NCBI RefSeq assembly: GCF_000230695.2
Contig: NC_020541.1
Location: 2,356,001 to 2,420,000 of the forward strand
Length of the DNA: 64,000 nt
Direction of reading: 5' to 3'
Origin: Rhodanobacter denitrificans
GTDB taxonomy: Bacteria > Pseudomonadota > Gammaproteobacteria > Xanthomonadales > Rhodanobacteraceae
A program made the position numbers and the translations under genes. How positions within the stretch are numbered: the stretch's first letter is position 1; each line of letters opens with the position of its first letter. Below are positions 44,450-52,906 of this stretch, in pieces. The notes beneath the pieces are model-generated. The model worked only from the letters and a program-made list of their open reading frames with translations, was not told where the DNA came from and ran no database searches.

Positions 44450-46243
44450 TTATTTGTCGACCTTCAGTACAGCCAGGAACGCTTCCTGCGGAATCTCCAC
44501 GCGACCGACCTGCTTCATGCGCTTCTTGCCTTCCTTCTGCTTTTCCAGAAGCTTCTTCTTGCGGCTGACGTCGCCGCCGTAGCACTTGGCCAGAACATTC
44601 TTGCGCAGGGCTTTCACCGTGGAGCGTGCGATAATTTGGGCACCCACGGCGGCCTGGATCGCCACGTCGAACTGCTGGCGCGGGATCAGGTCCTTCATCC
44701 GCTCGACCAGGTCGCGGCCGCGGCGGTCGGCGTGGCTGCGGTGCACGATCAGCGAGAGCGCGTCGACGCGATCGCCGTTGATCAGCACATCCACGCGCAC
44801 GAACGGGCCGGCATCGAACCGCTCGAAGTGGTAGTCCATCGAGGCGTAACCGCGCGAGACGGATTTCAGCCGGTCGAAGAAGTCCATCACCACTTCGGCC
44901 AGCGGCATTTCGTAGCTGATCTGCACCTGGGTCGCCAGGTACTGGATCGAACGCTGCACGCCGCGCTTTTCCTCGCACAAGGTGATCACGTTGCCGATGT
45001 AGTCCGGCGGGGTGAGGATGTTGGCGACGATGATCGGTTCGCGGATTTCCTGCACCAGGCTGGAATTCGTCGGCAACTTGGCCGGGTTGTCCAGCATCAT
45101 CGTCGAACCGTCGGTCTTGAGCACCTCGTACACCACGGTCGGCGCGGTGGTGATCAGGTCAAGGTCGTACTCGCGTTCCAGCCGCTCCTGCACGATTTCC
45201 ATGTGCAGCATGCCGAGGAAGCCGCAGCGGAAGCCGAAACCCATCGCCTCGGAGGATTCCGGCTCGAAGAACAGCGCGGCGTCGTTCAGGCGCAGCTTGT
45301 CCAGCGCCTCGCGCATCGCCGGGAAGTCGTCCGACGAGACCGGGAACAGGCCGGCGAACACCCGCGGCTGCATGGTCTGGAAACCGGGCAGCGCCTTGTC
45401 GGCCGGCTTGCCGGCCAAGGTCAGCGTGTCGCCGACGGGCGCGCCGTGCACGTCCTTGATCGAGGCATTGATCCAGCCCACCTCGCCGGCGCCGAGCTTG
45501 TCCAGCTTCTTGCGCTTGGGCGTGAACACGCCGACGTCGTCCACCTCGTGGGTGCGCCCGGTGGACATCACCAGCAGCTTGTCGCCGGGCTTGATCTCGC
45601 CCTGCATCACGCGTACCAGCGAGACCACGCCCAGGTAGTTGTCGAACCACGAGTCGATGATCAGCGCCTGCAACCGGTCGGTGTCGCGCGGCTTGGGCGG
45701 CGGGATGCGCGCCACGATCGCCTCCAGCACCTCGACCACGTTGAGGCCGGTCTTGGCGCTGATCGCCACCGCATCGGTGGCGTCGATGCCGATCACCGCC
45801 TCGATCTCGCCCTTCACCTTCTCGATGTCGGCCGTCGGCAGGTCGATCTTGTTCAGCACCGGCACCACTTCCAGCCCCATCTCCACCGCGGTGTAGCAGT
45901 TGGCGACGGACTGCGCCTCCACGCCCTGGGCGGCATCCACCACCAGCAGCGCGCCCTCGCAGGCGGCCAGCGAGCGGCTGACCTCGTAGGAGAAGTCGAC
46001 GTGGCCGGGGGTGTCGATGAAGTTGAGCTGATAGGTCTTGCCGTCGCGCGCGGTGTACGGCAGCGACACCGATTGCGCCTTGATGGTGATGCCGCGCTCG
46101 CGCTCGATCGGATTGTTGTCCAGCACCTGCGCCTCCATCTCGCGGTCGGCCAGGCCGCCGCAGAGGTGGATGATGCGATCGGCCAGGGTCGACTTGCCGT
46201 GGTCGATGTGGGCGATGATGGAGAAGTTGCGGATCAATTCCAT
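44450..46243 (-). CDS. lepA: Elongation factor 4 (LepA)
   Basis: 597-residue translational GTPase. Start [23 protein letters not shown] (G1), then [30 protein letters not shown] (G3), NKIDLPTAD (G4) and SAKTGLNV (G5). The LepA-specific C-terminus is [20 protein letters not shown] and [24 protein letters not shown]. It binds stalled or initiating ribosomes. The ATG at 46243 is the canonical start; an in-frame ATG at 46309 would add 22 non-conserved residues. Confidence 0.96.
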   Translation of the reverse strand: MELIRNFSIIAHIDHGKSTLADRIIHLCGGLADREMEAQVLDNNPIERERGITIKAQSVSLPYTARDGKTYQLNFIDTPGHVDFSYEVSRSLAACEGALLVVDAAQGVEAQSVANCYTAVEMGLEVVPVLNKIDLPTADIEKVKGEIEAVIGIDATDAVAISAKTGLNVVEVLEAIVARIPPPKPRDTDRLQALIIDSWFDNYLGVVSLVRVMQGEIKPGDKLLVMSTGRTHEVDDVGVFTPKRKKLDKLGAGEVGWINASIKDVHGAPVGDTLTLAGKPADKALPGFQTMQPRVFAGLFPVSSDDFPAMREALDKLRLNDAALFFEPESSEAMGFGFRCGFLGMLHMEIVQERLEREYDLDLITTAPTVVYEVLKTDGSTMMLDNPAKLPTNSSLVQEIREPIIVANILTPPDYIGNVITLCEEKRGVQRSIQYLATQVQISYEMPLAEVVMDFFDRLKSVSRGYASMDYHFERFDAGPFVRVDVLINGDRVDALSLIVHRSHADRRGRDLVERMKDLIPRQQFDVAIQAAVGAQIIARSTVKALRKNVLAKCYGGDVSRKKKLLEKQKEGKKRMKQVGRVEIPQEAFLAVLKVDK

Positions 46244-46332
46244 GGAGCGCGGGCGGCCTGTCGGGCTTGGGCTTGCCGCCACGCACCATGCGTGGCGGCG
46301 CATCGGCATGAAGCGATGCTAACCCGGTATTG

Positions 46333-46411
46333 TCGCACGGAACCCGCCAGCGCCAAGCACGCCCCCCGCGGCGCGGGGTACCCCGCGGGGTGTCGTGCGA
46401 ACCGCGGTTCG
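46333..46411. terminator. Hairpin cluster after the mucD gene
   Basis: TCGCACG (46333-46339) pairs with CGTGCGA (46394-46400) around an inner CCCCGCG/CGCGGGG stem (46364-46370 with 46384-46390). A perfect 14-bp palindrome CGAACCGCGGTTCG occupies 46398-46411. The structures start one base beyond the mucD stop and precede lepA. They probably mark the end of the sigma-E operon, though no T-run is present. Confidence 0.5.
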
Positions 46412-46412
46412 A

Positions 46413-47885
46413 TCACTTGTCATCCGGCACGGTCAGGCCGACGAAGTTGCTCTGCTCGCCGCGGCGCACCAGCAGCAGCACCGTGCTGCCAGCCTTCACG
46501 CCCTTGGTGGCCGCCTCGAACTCGGCCACGCTGCCGATCTTCTGCTGGTTGACCATCAGGATCACGTCGCCCGCACGCAGCCCGGCCTGTGCCGCCACCG
46601 GCCCGGTGATGTCGCCGATCACCACGCCCTGACCCGGCTTCAGTCCGAGCTGCGTGCGGGTGCCGTCGTCAATCGACTGCACGGTCAGGCCCAGCGCGGC
46701 CGAGCCGCTGTGTGCCAGCGACGGGGCGGTGCCCTGGCCGTTCACCGCGTTGCGGTCGCGCGCGGCCTCGCTGATGGTGACTTGAAGCGTCTGCTTCCTG
46801 CCGTTGCGCAGGATTTCCACCGGCACCTTGCTGCCCGGCTTGGTCATGCCCACCAGCGGCGGCAGGTCCGAGGCCTGCTGCAGCGTCCGCCCGTCGTAGG
46901 CCAGGATGACGTCGCCGGACTGGATGCCGGCCCTGGCCGCACCGCTGTCCGCCGTGACATCGACCACCGCGGCGCCCACGCCGTTGTCCAGGCCGAACGC
47001 CTTGACCATGTCGTCGTCGACCGGCTGCACCGTCACCCCGAGCATGCCGCGCGACACGTAGCCCTTGCTCTTGAGCTGCTGCACCGCGTTCATCGCCACG
47101 TCGATCGGGATCGAGAACGCCACCCCGGAGTAGGTGCCGGTGTTGGAATAGATCTGCGAGTTGATGCCGACCACCCGGCCCTGCAGGTCGAACAGCGGAC
47201 CGCCGGAATTGCCGCGGTTGATCGGCACGTCGGTCTGGATGAACGAGGTGTACGGCTGGTCGCGCTGGCCCAGGTTGCGGCCCACCGCGCTGACGATGCC
47301 CTGGGTCACGGTGTAGTCGAAACCGAACGGCGAGCCGATCGCCAGCACCCACTGGCCGGGCTTCAGGCTGCGCGAATCGCCGAGGGTCACCGCCGGCAGG
47401 CTGCCGCCGGCATCCACCTTGAGCAGGGCGATGTCGTAGGTCGGGTCGGTGCCGATCACCCTGGCCGTCAGCGTACGCCGGTCCTGCAGGCGCACGGTGA
47501 CCTTGTCGGCATGGTCGACCACGTGATTGTTGGTGAGGATGTAGCCGTCGCCGGAGATGATGAAGCCCGAACCCAGCGAGGTGTGCCGCTGCTCCTGCGG
47601 CGACGGCATCATCGGCATGCCGAAGAAGCGCCGCAGGATCTCCGCCTGCGGGTCGTCCGGCATGCCTTGGCCGGGCATCATCTGCCCGCCTATGCTGCGG
47701 CTGCTGCCCTGCCGCTCGCCGTTGTAGCGGGCCTCGACGTGCACCACGGCCGGCGCGTTCTTCTGCACGATGCCGGTGAAGTCCGGCAGCGTGGCGGCGG
47801 CCGGTGCCTGCGCCTGCGCCGTGCCGGCAGCGGCGACGCCCAGCAGCGCGCAGCACGCCAAGCTGCGCAAGATGGAATGGTTCAT
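46413..47885 (-). CDS. mucD: Periplasmic serine protease, DegP/DegQ family (MucD)
   Basis: 490-residue HtrA-type protease and chaperone. Signal peptide (ILRSLACCALLGVAAAGTAQAQ). Protease triad: His in ILTNNHVVDHAD, Asp in TYDIALLKVD and Ser in RGNSGGPLFDLQG. Two PDZ domains follow (GMLGVTVQPVDDDMVKAFGL; and ALGLTVQSIDDGTRTQLGL, then VVIGDITGPVAAQAGLRAGD). It degrades misfolded envelope proteins. A strong AAGGAGGAG sets the start at 47885. It is the third gene of rpoE-rseA-mucD, the order used in Pseudomonas and Xanthomonas to limit sigma-E activation. Confidence 0.93.
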   Translation of the reverse strand: MNHSILRSLACCALLGVAAAGTAQAQAPAAATLPDFTGIVQKNAPAVVHVEARYNGERQGSSRSIGGQMMPGQGMPDDPQAEILRRFFGMPMMPSPQEQRHTSLGSGFIISGDGYILTNNHVVDHADKVTVRLQDRRTLTARVIGTDPTYDIALLKVDAGGSLPAVTLGDSRSLKPGQWVLAIGSPFGFDYTVTQGIVSAVGRNLGQRDQPYTSFIQTDVPINRGNSGGPLFDLQGRVVGINSQIYSNTGTYSGVAFSIPIDVAMNAVQQLKSKGYVSRGMLGVTVQPVDDDMVKAFGLDNGVGAAVVDVTADSGAARAGIQSGDVILAYDGRTLQQASDLPPLVGMTKPGSKVPVEILRNGRKQTLQVTISEAARDRNAVNGQGTAPSLAHSGSAALGLTVQSIDDGTRTQLGLKPGQGVVIGDITGPVAAQAGLRAGDVILMVNQQKIGSVAEFEAATKGVKAGSTVLLLVRRGEQSNFVGLTVPDDK

Positions 47886-47973
47886 GACTCCTCCTTGGTT
47901 GATTTCGGTCGACACGCTTCAAGTGGATGGATGACTCCGGCGGCGCCGTGCCCGCTCCGCACGCGCACCACCG

Positions 47974-47996
47974 ATCGACCCGGGCGGCGGGTCGAT
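47974..47996. promoter_or_regulatory. Hairpin in the rseA-mucD gap
   Basis: ATCGACCC (47974-47981) pairs with GGGTCGAT (47989-47996) over a 7-nt loop in the 162-base gap between rseA and mucD. It could attenuate read-through or protect the mRNA 5' end of mucD. No separate mucD promoter is obvious. Confidence 0.35.
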
Positions 47997-48047
47997 GGAG
48001 GCGGGAACAGCGAGAACGAGCCGCGGGCAATCACACGCGGACCCGTG

Positions 48048-48716
48048 TCATTGCGCGACGGCGGAAGCCCGGCGCGAGGTGTCCGGGGCCACCGGTTGCT
48101 CCGGCTCGAGCAGCAGCAGGTAGCTGCCGTCGTTGTTGTCGAGCGTGCGGTAGCGGGGCATCGAGGGGTAACCAGACAGGCGCCGCGCATACGCCGACTG
48201 GCTCTGGCCGAACGGCGTACCGAAGGTCGCCGAGGCCTGCTGGCTGAGCAGTCCGGCGGAATTGCCGCTGAGCCATGGCGGCACGGCGGCCGGAGCGACC
48301 GGCTTGTTCGCCGGCGCGGCGGCAACTGCACTGGCCTGCCGGGCGGTCGACGCGGTCAGGCGTTCGGCATCGCCGGTCGGCTGGCCGATCATCAGGGCGG
48401 CGGCGGCCACGCTGGCGGCGATCGCGCCGCCGGTGGACCAGCGCAGCCAGTGGCTGCGCCGGGGCGACGTCGCGGCCGGCGACGACTCCTGTTCGATCGC
48501 CAGCATCACCCGCGCGGCAAAACCGGCCCCGGCCAGCGGCGGCAACTGCTGGCGCAGGCTGTCGCGGGCGATGTGGTAACGGGTCCAGGCCTGCTGCAGC
48601 GAAGCGTCATGGTCGAGCCGGCGCAGCAGGAAACGCAGCTGCTCCCTCGACAATTCGCCATCGATGCCCGCGGAAAGGCTTTCCCGGGTGTCCTGATTCA
48701 TGCCTGCCTGCTTCAT
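48048..48716 (-). CDS. rseA: Anti-sigma-E factor RseA
   Basis: 222-residue single-pass membrane protein. The cytoplasmic RseA N-domain reads LSAGIDGELSREQLRFLLRRL, then LQQAWTRYHIARDSLRQQ, which binds sigma-E. A membrane helix (GAIAASVAAAALMIG, about 97-111) leads to a periplasmic tail rich in Ala/Pro, the substrate of stress-induced proteolysis. The ATG at 48716 overlaps the rpoE stop (ATGA), so anti-sigma and sigma are made in balance. A second ATG at 48701 is possible. Confidence 0.9.
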   Translation of the reverse strand: MKQAGMNQDTRESLSAGIDGELSREQLRFLLRRLDHDASLQQAWTRYHIARDSLRQQLPPLAGAGFAARVMLAIEQESSPAATSPRRSHWLRWSTGGAIAASVAAAALMIGQPTGDAERLTASTARQASAVAAAPANKPVAPAAVPPWLSGNSAGLLSQQASATFGTPFGQSQSAYARRLSGYPSMPRYRTLDNNDGSYLLLLEPEQPVAPDTSRRASAVAQ

Positions 48717-49327
48717 GTCTGATCCTCGCGGTCCGACAACAGGGGCCGCAGCTTCTCGTCGATCGCCTCGCGCGCCCGGAAGATGCGCGAACGCACCGTA
48801 CCGATCGGGCAGCCCATCGCTTCGGCGATTTCATCGTAGCTGAGGCCATCCACCTCGCGCAGCGTGATGGCGGTCCGCAGCTCTTCGGGCAAGGCTTGGA
48901 CAGTCGAAAACACGGATTGTTCAATTTCCTGGCGCATCAGCTCGCGCTCGGGCGTGGCGCTGTCGTGCATGCGTTCGGCACCGGCCATGAACTCCGCGTC
49001 ATCGGCATCGATGTCGCCGGCCGGCGGCCGCCGGCCCATCGCCACCAGGTGGTTCTTGGCCGTGTTCACCGCGATCTTGTACAGCCAGGTGTAGAACGCG
49101 CTGTCGCCGCGGAACGAGCCGATCGCCCGCCACGCACGGATGAACGACTCCTGCGCGATGTCCTCGCATTCGGCGTGGCTGCGCACGTAGCGCGAGACCA
49201 GTCCGATCACCTTGTGCTGGTACTTGCGCACCAGCAGGTCGAAGGCCCGCTTGTCCCCCTGCTGGACCCGCTCGACCAGCAGGCGATCCAGTTCGTTTTC
49301 GCCCGTCCGGGCCGTATCCGTCGTCAA
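48713..49327 (-). CDS. rpoE: Sigma-E (extracytoplasmic function sigma factor RpoE)
   Basis: 204-residue ECF sigma factor. Region 2: LLVERVQQGDKRAFDLLVRKY, ECEDIAQESFIRAWRAI and FRGDSAFYTWLYKIAVNTAKN. Region 4: LPEELRTAITLREVDGLSYDEI and AMGCPIGTVRSRIFRAREAI. It directs transcription of envelope-stress genes. The start appears to be TTG at 49327, with GGAAG upstream on the minus strand. A sigma-E-like promoter lies 45-71 bases upstream, indicating autoregulation. Confidence 0.95.
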   Translation of the reverse strand: MTTDTARTGENELDRLLVERVQQGDKRAFDLLVRKYQHKVIGLVSRYVRSHAECEDIAQESFIRAWRAIGSFRGDSAFYTWLYKIAVNTAKNHLVAMGRRPPAGDIDADDAEFMAGAERMHDSATPERELMRQEIEQSVFSTVQALPEELRTAITLREVDGLSYDEIAEAMGCPIGTVRSRIFRAREAIDEKLRPLLSDREDQT

Positions 49328-49371
49328 TGCCGTCTTCCGCTGCGGGAGCTGTTTTGAACTGAACGCGGCGC

Positions 49372-49398
49372 TCAGACCACGATCCGGCGCCCGAGTTC
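49372..49398 (-). promoter_or_regulatory. Sigma-E promoter of rpoE-rseA-mucD
   Basis: On the minus strand GAACTC (49398-49393), 16 bases, then TCTGA (49376-49372). This fits the sigma-E consensus GGAACTT-N16-TCTGA at nine of eleven core positions or better, and the preceding bases also fit. Transcription would begin near 49365, about 38 bases before the TTG start. Confidence 0.72.
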
Positions 49399-49516
49399 AG
49401 CATGCACCGGGTCTCGCCTCCACCACAACGTACAGCCTGTCGACTGCCTGTCGTGCCTGGCCCGCGCCCCGGACCCGTGCCGGGTCGGCTTAGTTATGGG
49501 GACGCCTGCCGCCGGC

Positions 49517-52084
49517 TCAAGCCGGTTCGGCCACGCGCGCCTCCAGCAGGCGTTGGCGCTCGGCCAGCAACTTGTCGAAACTGACCGGCGGCAGCGGACG
49601 GCAGAACAGGTAGCCCTGCAACTCGTCGCAACCGTGCTGGCGCAGGAACTGCAGGTGCTGCTCGATCTCCACGCCTTCGGCCACCACGGCACGCTTCAGC
49701 CGGTGTGCCATTTCAACGGTGGCACGCACGATCGCCTCGTCGTCGGGGTCCACCCCGATGTTGCGCACGAAGCTCTGGTCGATCTTGATGCGGTCGGCCG
49801 GCAGCCGGCGCAGGTAGTCCAGCGAGGCCGCGCCGGTGCCGAAATCGTCGATCGCGATGTGGCAGCCCAGCCGGTGCAGCGCATGCAGGTTCTCGACCAG
49901 GTTCGGCGCCTCCTTGATGCTGATGCTCTCGGTGACCTCCATCTCCAGCAGGGTGGGGTCCAGCCCGGTTTCGCGCAGCACGGCCGCCACGGTGTCCAGC
50001 AGCTGCGGCTCCATCAGCTGCACCGCGGACAGGTTCACGCCCAGCCGCAGGCGCAAGCCGTAGCGTTGCTCCCATTCCTTCGCCTGGCGACAGGCGGTGC
50101 GCATCACCCACTCGCCGATCGAGACGATCAGGCCGCTTTCCTCGGCCAGCGGGATGAACACCGCCGGGCTGATCATGCCCAGTTCGGGATGCTCCCAGCG
50201 CACCAGCGCCTCCATCCCCATGATGTCCTCGGTCTCGGTGTTGACCTGCGGCTGGTAGACCACGCGCAGTTCGCCGTTGCCCTCGGCATGGCGCAGGCGC
50301 GTCTTCAGCGCCATGCCGTGCTGCTGGGCGTACTCCGGGCTGACCTCGTAGATCTGGAACGTGTTGCGGCCCTGGTGCTTGGCCGCGTACATCGCCTCGT
50401 CGGCATGCTTGAGCAGGGTCTGCGCGTCGCCGGCGTCGTCGGGGAAGAAGCTCAGGCCCATCGACGCGGTGACCTGCAACTCGGTGCCGTCCTCCAGGAA
50501 CAGCGGCGTCTCCATCACCTGCACGATCTTCTCGGCCACGCGCAGCACGTCGTCGTTCTTCACGATATGGCGCAGCACGACGGTGAACTCGTCGCCGGCA
50601 TAGCGGGCCACCGTGTCGGACGCGCGAATGCTGCCGCACAGGCGCTGGGTGACCGAGCGCAGCACCTGGTCGCCGGCGGCATGGCCGTAGGTGTCGTTGA
50701 TCGCCTTGAAGCGGTCGAGGTCGACGAACAGCACCGCGAAGCACTCGCCGTTGCGGGTTGCCTCGCGGATGATGGTGTCCAGCCGGTCGTTGAACAGCAG
50801 CCGGTTCGGCAGGCCGGTCAGGGCGTCCACCAGGCCCTCTGCACGACCCTGCTCGCGGGTGCGGCCCAGTTCCAGCATCTGCGCGAAGCGTGCCGCGGCG
50901 CAGCGCAGTACCGGTTCGATGATGCCCATCTTGCCGAAACCGCGCCGGCTGCCGGCCAGCATCGCGCCGAGTACGGTGTGACGCTCGTCGTACAGCGGCA
51001 GTCCGGCAAACCCGGCCAGGTCGAGCTGCTGCAGCAGCGGGTCGACCGACGCCAGCCGTTTCGCATCGGTGCGATACAGGATCGGCTTGCCGCCCAGCAC
51101 CAGCTGCAGCGAACTCTGCAGCTGCGCCGGCGGCCACGCCGGGGCATCGCCGTTCCACAGCTGCAGCATCTGGGCCGGCGCGTCGGCGCCGTCCTGGCGC
51201 GCCGACCATACAGCGAGGTAATCCAGCCCCAGCTCGTCGAACAGCAAGCGACCGGAGGCAGTCTGCGCGTCGACGCCGCTGGTCGAGGCGAAGATGCGCG
51301 ACAGCAACGACAGGGCGGCTTCCGCCCGCAGGTCGGCGCGATCGCTGCGGAACATCAAGGCCAGCGCCTCGCGCCCGGCATGCCGGATGCGCCGCACGCT
51401 GGCCTGGCCGGTGTCGGCACCCTGCGCCGACTTGCGCTGGCAGGGATACCAGCCGCGGTTGGCCTCGGCCAGCACCTGGTCGATCGTGATGCCCTCGAAA
51501 CGCAGCACTTCAGCCAGCGGCAGGCCCTCCCACTGGCTGGCGTGCATGCGGCTGTGCCGTGCCACCGTGGGACTGACCTCGAGCAGGCGGCCGGTTTGCG
51601 CATCGGCGATCAGCCACTCGCTGTCGCCCTCCTCGAACACGTAGCGGTAGTCCTCGTGCGCACTGCCGTCGGACGTGGCGGCCAGCGGGCGCGGCCGCTG
51701 GCCGTTGCCGGCCTGCCAGCGCCGCCAGCGCGGCACCAGTTCGCTGCCGATCTGCGCGGCCGAAAGCCAGTCGGCGATGTCGGCAGGCAGGTCGGCCGCA
51801 CTCAGCGTGGCATCCTCGCCCAACACCACGATCAGCGGCGTGTCCGTGCCGCCCGGCAGACGATGCAGTTGCTCGCAACTGATGCGCGCCTGCTGTTCGT
51901 CGCCGGACAGCACCGCCACGATCAGCTGCAGCGGCGGCAACGATGCGCGGCCCTCGAGCAGGATGGCTGCGTGCGATACGTCGCGCGCACTGTGGATCTG
52001 CGGATAACCCGCCTGGTCGAGCGCATCGAACAGGCTGCGGCGCAGTTCGCGCTGGGCGGCAACCACCAGAATGCCGGAACTCAT
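49517..52084 (-). CDS. Cyclic-di-GMP protein with PAS/GAF-like, GGDEF and EAL domains
   Basis: 855 residues. Order: an N-terminal receiver-like region (about 1-125) without obvious phospho-site, a PAS-like segment (about 145-250), a GAF-like segment (about 270-410), GGDEF (about 420-585) and EAL (about 600-845). GGDEF has LVDALTGLPNRLLFNDRL, VDLDRFKAINDTYGH and ARYAGDEFTVV, an AGDEF variant that can be active. EAL keeps EALVRWEHP, the metal-binding E/D residues and IDDFGTGAASLDYL, so phosphodiesterase activity is likely. It probably tunes c-di-GMP for biofilm or motility in response to an unknown signal. It follows a small conserved gene by 13 bases. Confidence 0.87.
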   Translation of the reverse strand: MSSGILVVAAQRELRRSLFDALDQAGYPQIHSARDVSHAAILLEGRASLPPLQLIVAVLSGDEQQARISCEQLHRLPGGTDTPLIVVLGEDATLSAADLPADIADWLSAAQIGSELVPRWRRWQAGNGQRPRPLAATSDGSAHEDYRYVFEEGDSEWLIADAQTGRLLEVSPTVARHSRMHASQWEGLPLAEVLRFEGITIDQVLAEANRGWYPCQRKSAQGADTGQASVRRIRHAGREALALMFRSDRADLRAEAALSLLSRIFASTSGVDAQTASGRLLFDELGLDYLAVWSARQDGADAPAQMLQLWNGDAPAWPPAQLQSSLQLVLGGKPILYRTDAKRLASVDPLLQQLDLAGFAGLPLYDERHTVLGAMLAGSRRGFGKMGIIEPVLRCAAARFAQMLELGRTREQGRAEGLVDALTGLPNRLLFNDRLDTIIREATRNGECFAVLFVDLDRFKAINDTYGHAAGDQVLRSVTQRLCGSIRASDTVARYAGDEFTVVLRHIVKNDDVLRVAEKIVQVMETPLFLEDGTELQVTASMGLSFFPDDAGDAQTLLKHADEAMYAAKHQGRNTFQIYEVSPEYAQQHGMALKTRLRHAEGNGELRVVYQPQVNTETEDIMGMEALVRWEHPELGMISPAVFIPLAEESGLIVSIGEWVMRTACRQAKEWEQRYGLRLRLGVNLSAVQLMEPQLLDTVAAVLRETGLDPTLLEMEVTESISIKEAPNLVENLHALHRLGCHIAIDDFGTGAASLDYLRRLPADRIKIDQSFVRNIGVDPDDEAIVRATVEMAHRLKRAVVAEGVEIEQHLQFLRQHGCDELQGYLFCRPLPPVSFDKLLAERQRLLEARVAEPA

Positions 52085-52097
52085 CTGCGTGTCGGCC

Positions 52098-52592
52098 TCA
52101 GACCAGCCAGCGGCCGTCGCGCAGGCGCAGGCGGCGCGGCTGGCTGTCTTCGCTGCCCACGTGCGCCGCCAGTTCGCCAAGGTGCTCGACCAGCGCCACC
52201 GGCGCGTCGATCAGCACGACACGGCGCAGATGACCCTTCGGCGCGCGTGCAAGCTGGCGCAGCAAGGTGGCGTCCATCGCCGACAGCGGCAGCTCCAGCC
52301 CGAGCAGGAAGTAAACGCCGAAATGCATGCTCTGCTGCATGTAGCGCAAGGCGTTGCCCAGCCGCTGACAGTCCGGCACCCGGACCTGCGCATCGCGCAG
52401 GCTGCCGAGGCCGGTATCGGGTTGCCACAGGTACACCGCCTGCCCGGTGTGCCGGGCGATCGCGCGGAACTGGTCGATCAGGACGTGCACGTCCTTGCAG
52501 TCCAGCACCACCAGGCCGCTGGGAGCCGCCAGGATACGCTCGAAAATCTCGGCGCCGGCTTGTGGCGGAACGGAGGCCAGTACTGAGGTCAT
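52098..52592 (-). CDS. Hypothetical protein, first gene of the c-di-GMP operon
   Basis: 164-residue soluble protein: IFERILAAPSGLVVLDCKDV, FRAIARHTGQAVYLWQPDTG and MQQSMHFGVYFLLGLE. LRRVVLIDAPVALVEHLGEL precedes a basic C-terminus (QPRRLRLRDGRWLV). The alternation of strands and helices suggests a small Rossmann- or STAS-like alpha/beta fold, but I do not recognise the family. Only 13 bases separate it from the GGDEF/EAL gene, so a role in that protein's signalling is likely. Confidence 0.7.
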   Translation of the reverse strand: MTSVLASVPPQAGAEIFERILAAPSGLVVLDCKDVHVLIDQFRAIARHTGQAVYLWQPDTGLGSLRDAQVRVPDCQRLGNALRYMQQSMHFGVYFLLGLELPLSAMDATLLRQLARAPKGHLRRVVLIDAPVALVEHLGELAAHVGSEDSQPRRLRLRDGRWLV

Positions 52593-52906
52593 TGCGTCTC
52601 CGTCCTGCCGTGTCGGCGATAGTGCACTGGTGAATCCGGCCCGCTGGCAACCACCCGTGGCTCAGCCCATCGAACCAGGCGTGGCCCATTGAACCACGAC
52701 GGATGGCTCCGCGGTCCGACGGTCCCGCGCTGCGCCGTGACACGATCGGCCCGCCGCACCGCCCGGCTGGCCACGACAGGCGGTTTCCCCGAAGAAGGCT
52801 CGATTTCACACCGGCGCCGGTACAGGGTCAAGCAAGCACGTCACATCTCGCAATCACGGCGGCGGGACGGTATGGTTCAGGCCTCGACCACCACGCCTGT
52901 ACGCCC
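52593..52906. other. Divergent intergenic region with a direct repeat
   Basis: 314 bases between the c-di-GMP operon and fadJ. GCCCATCGAACCA (52665-52677) and GCCCATTGAACCA (52684-52696) form a direct repeat with 19-base periodicity, which could be a regulator site. No short gene is apparent. Confidence 0.4.
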
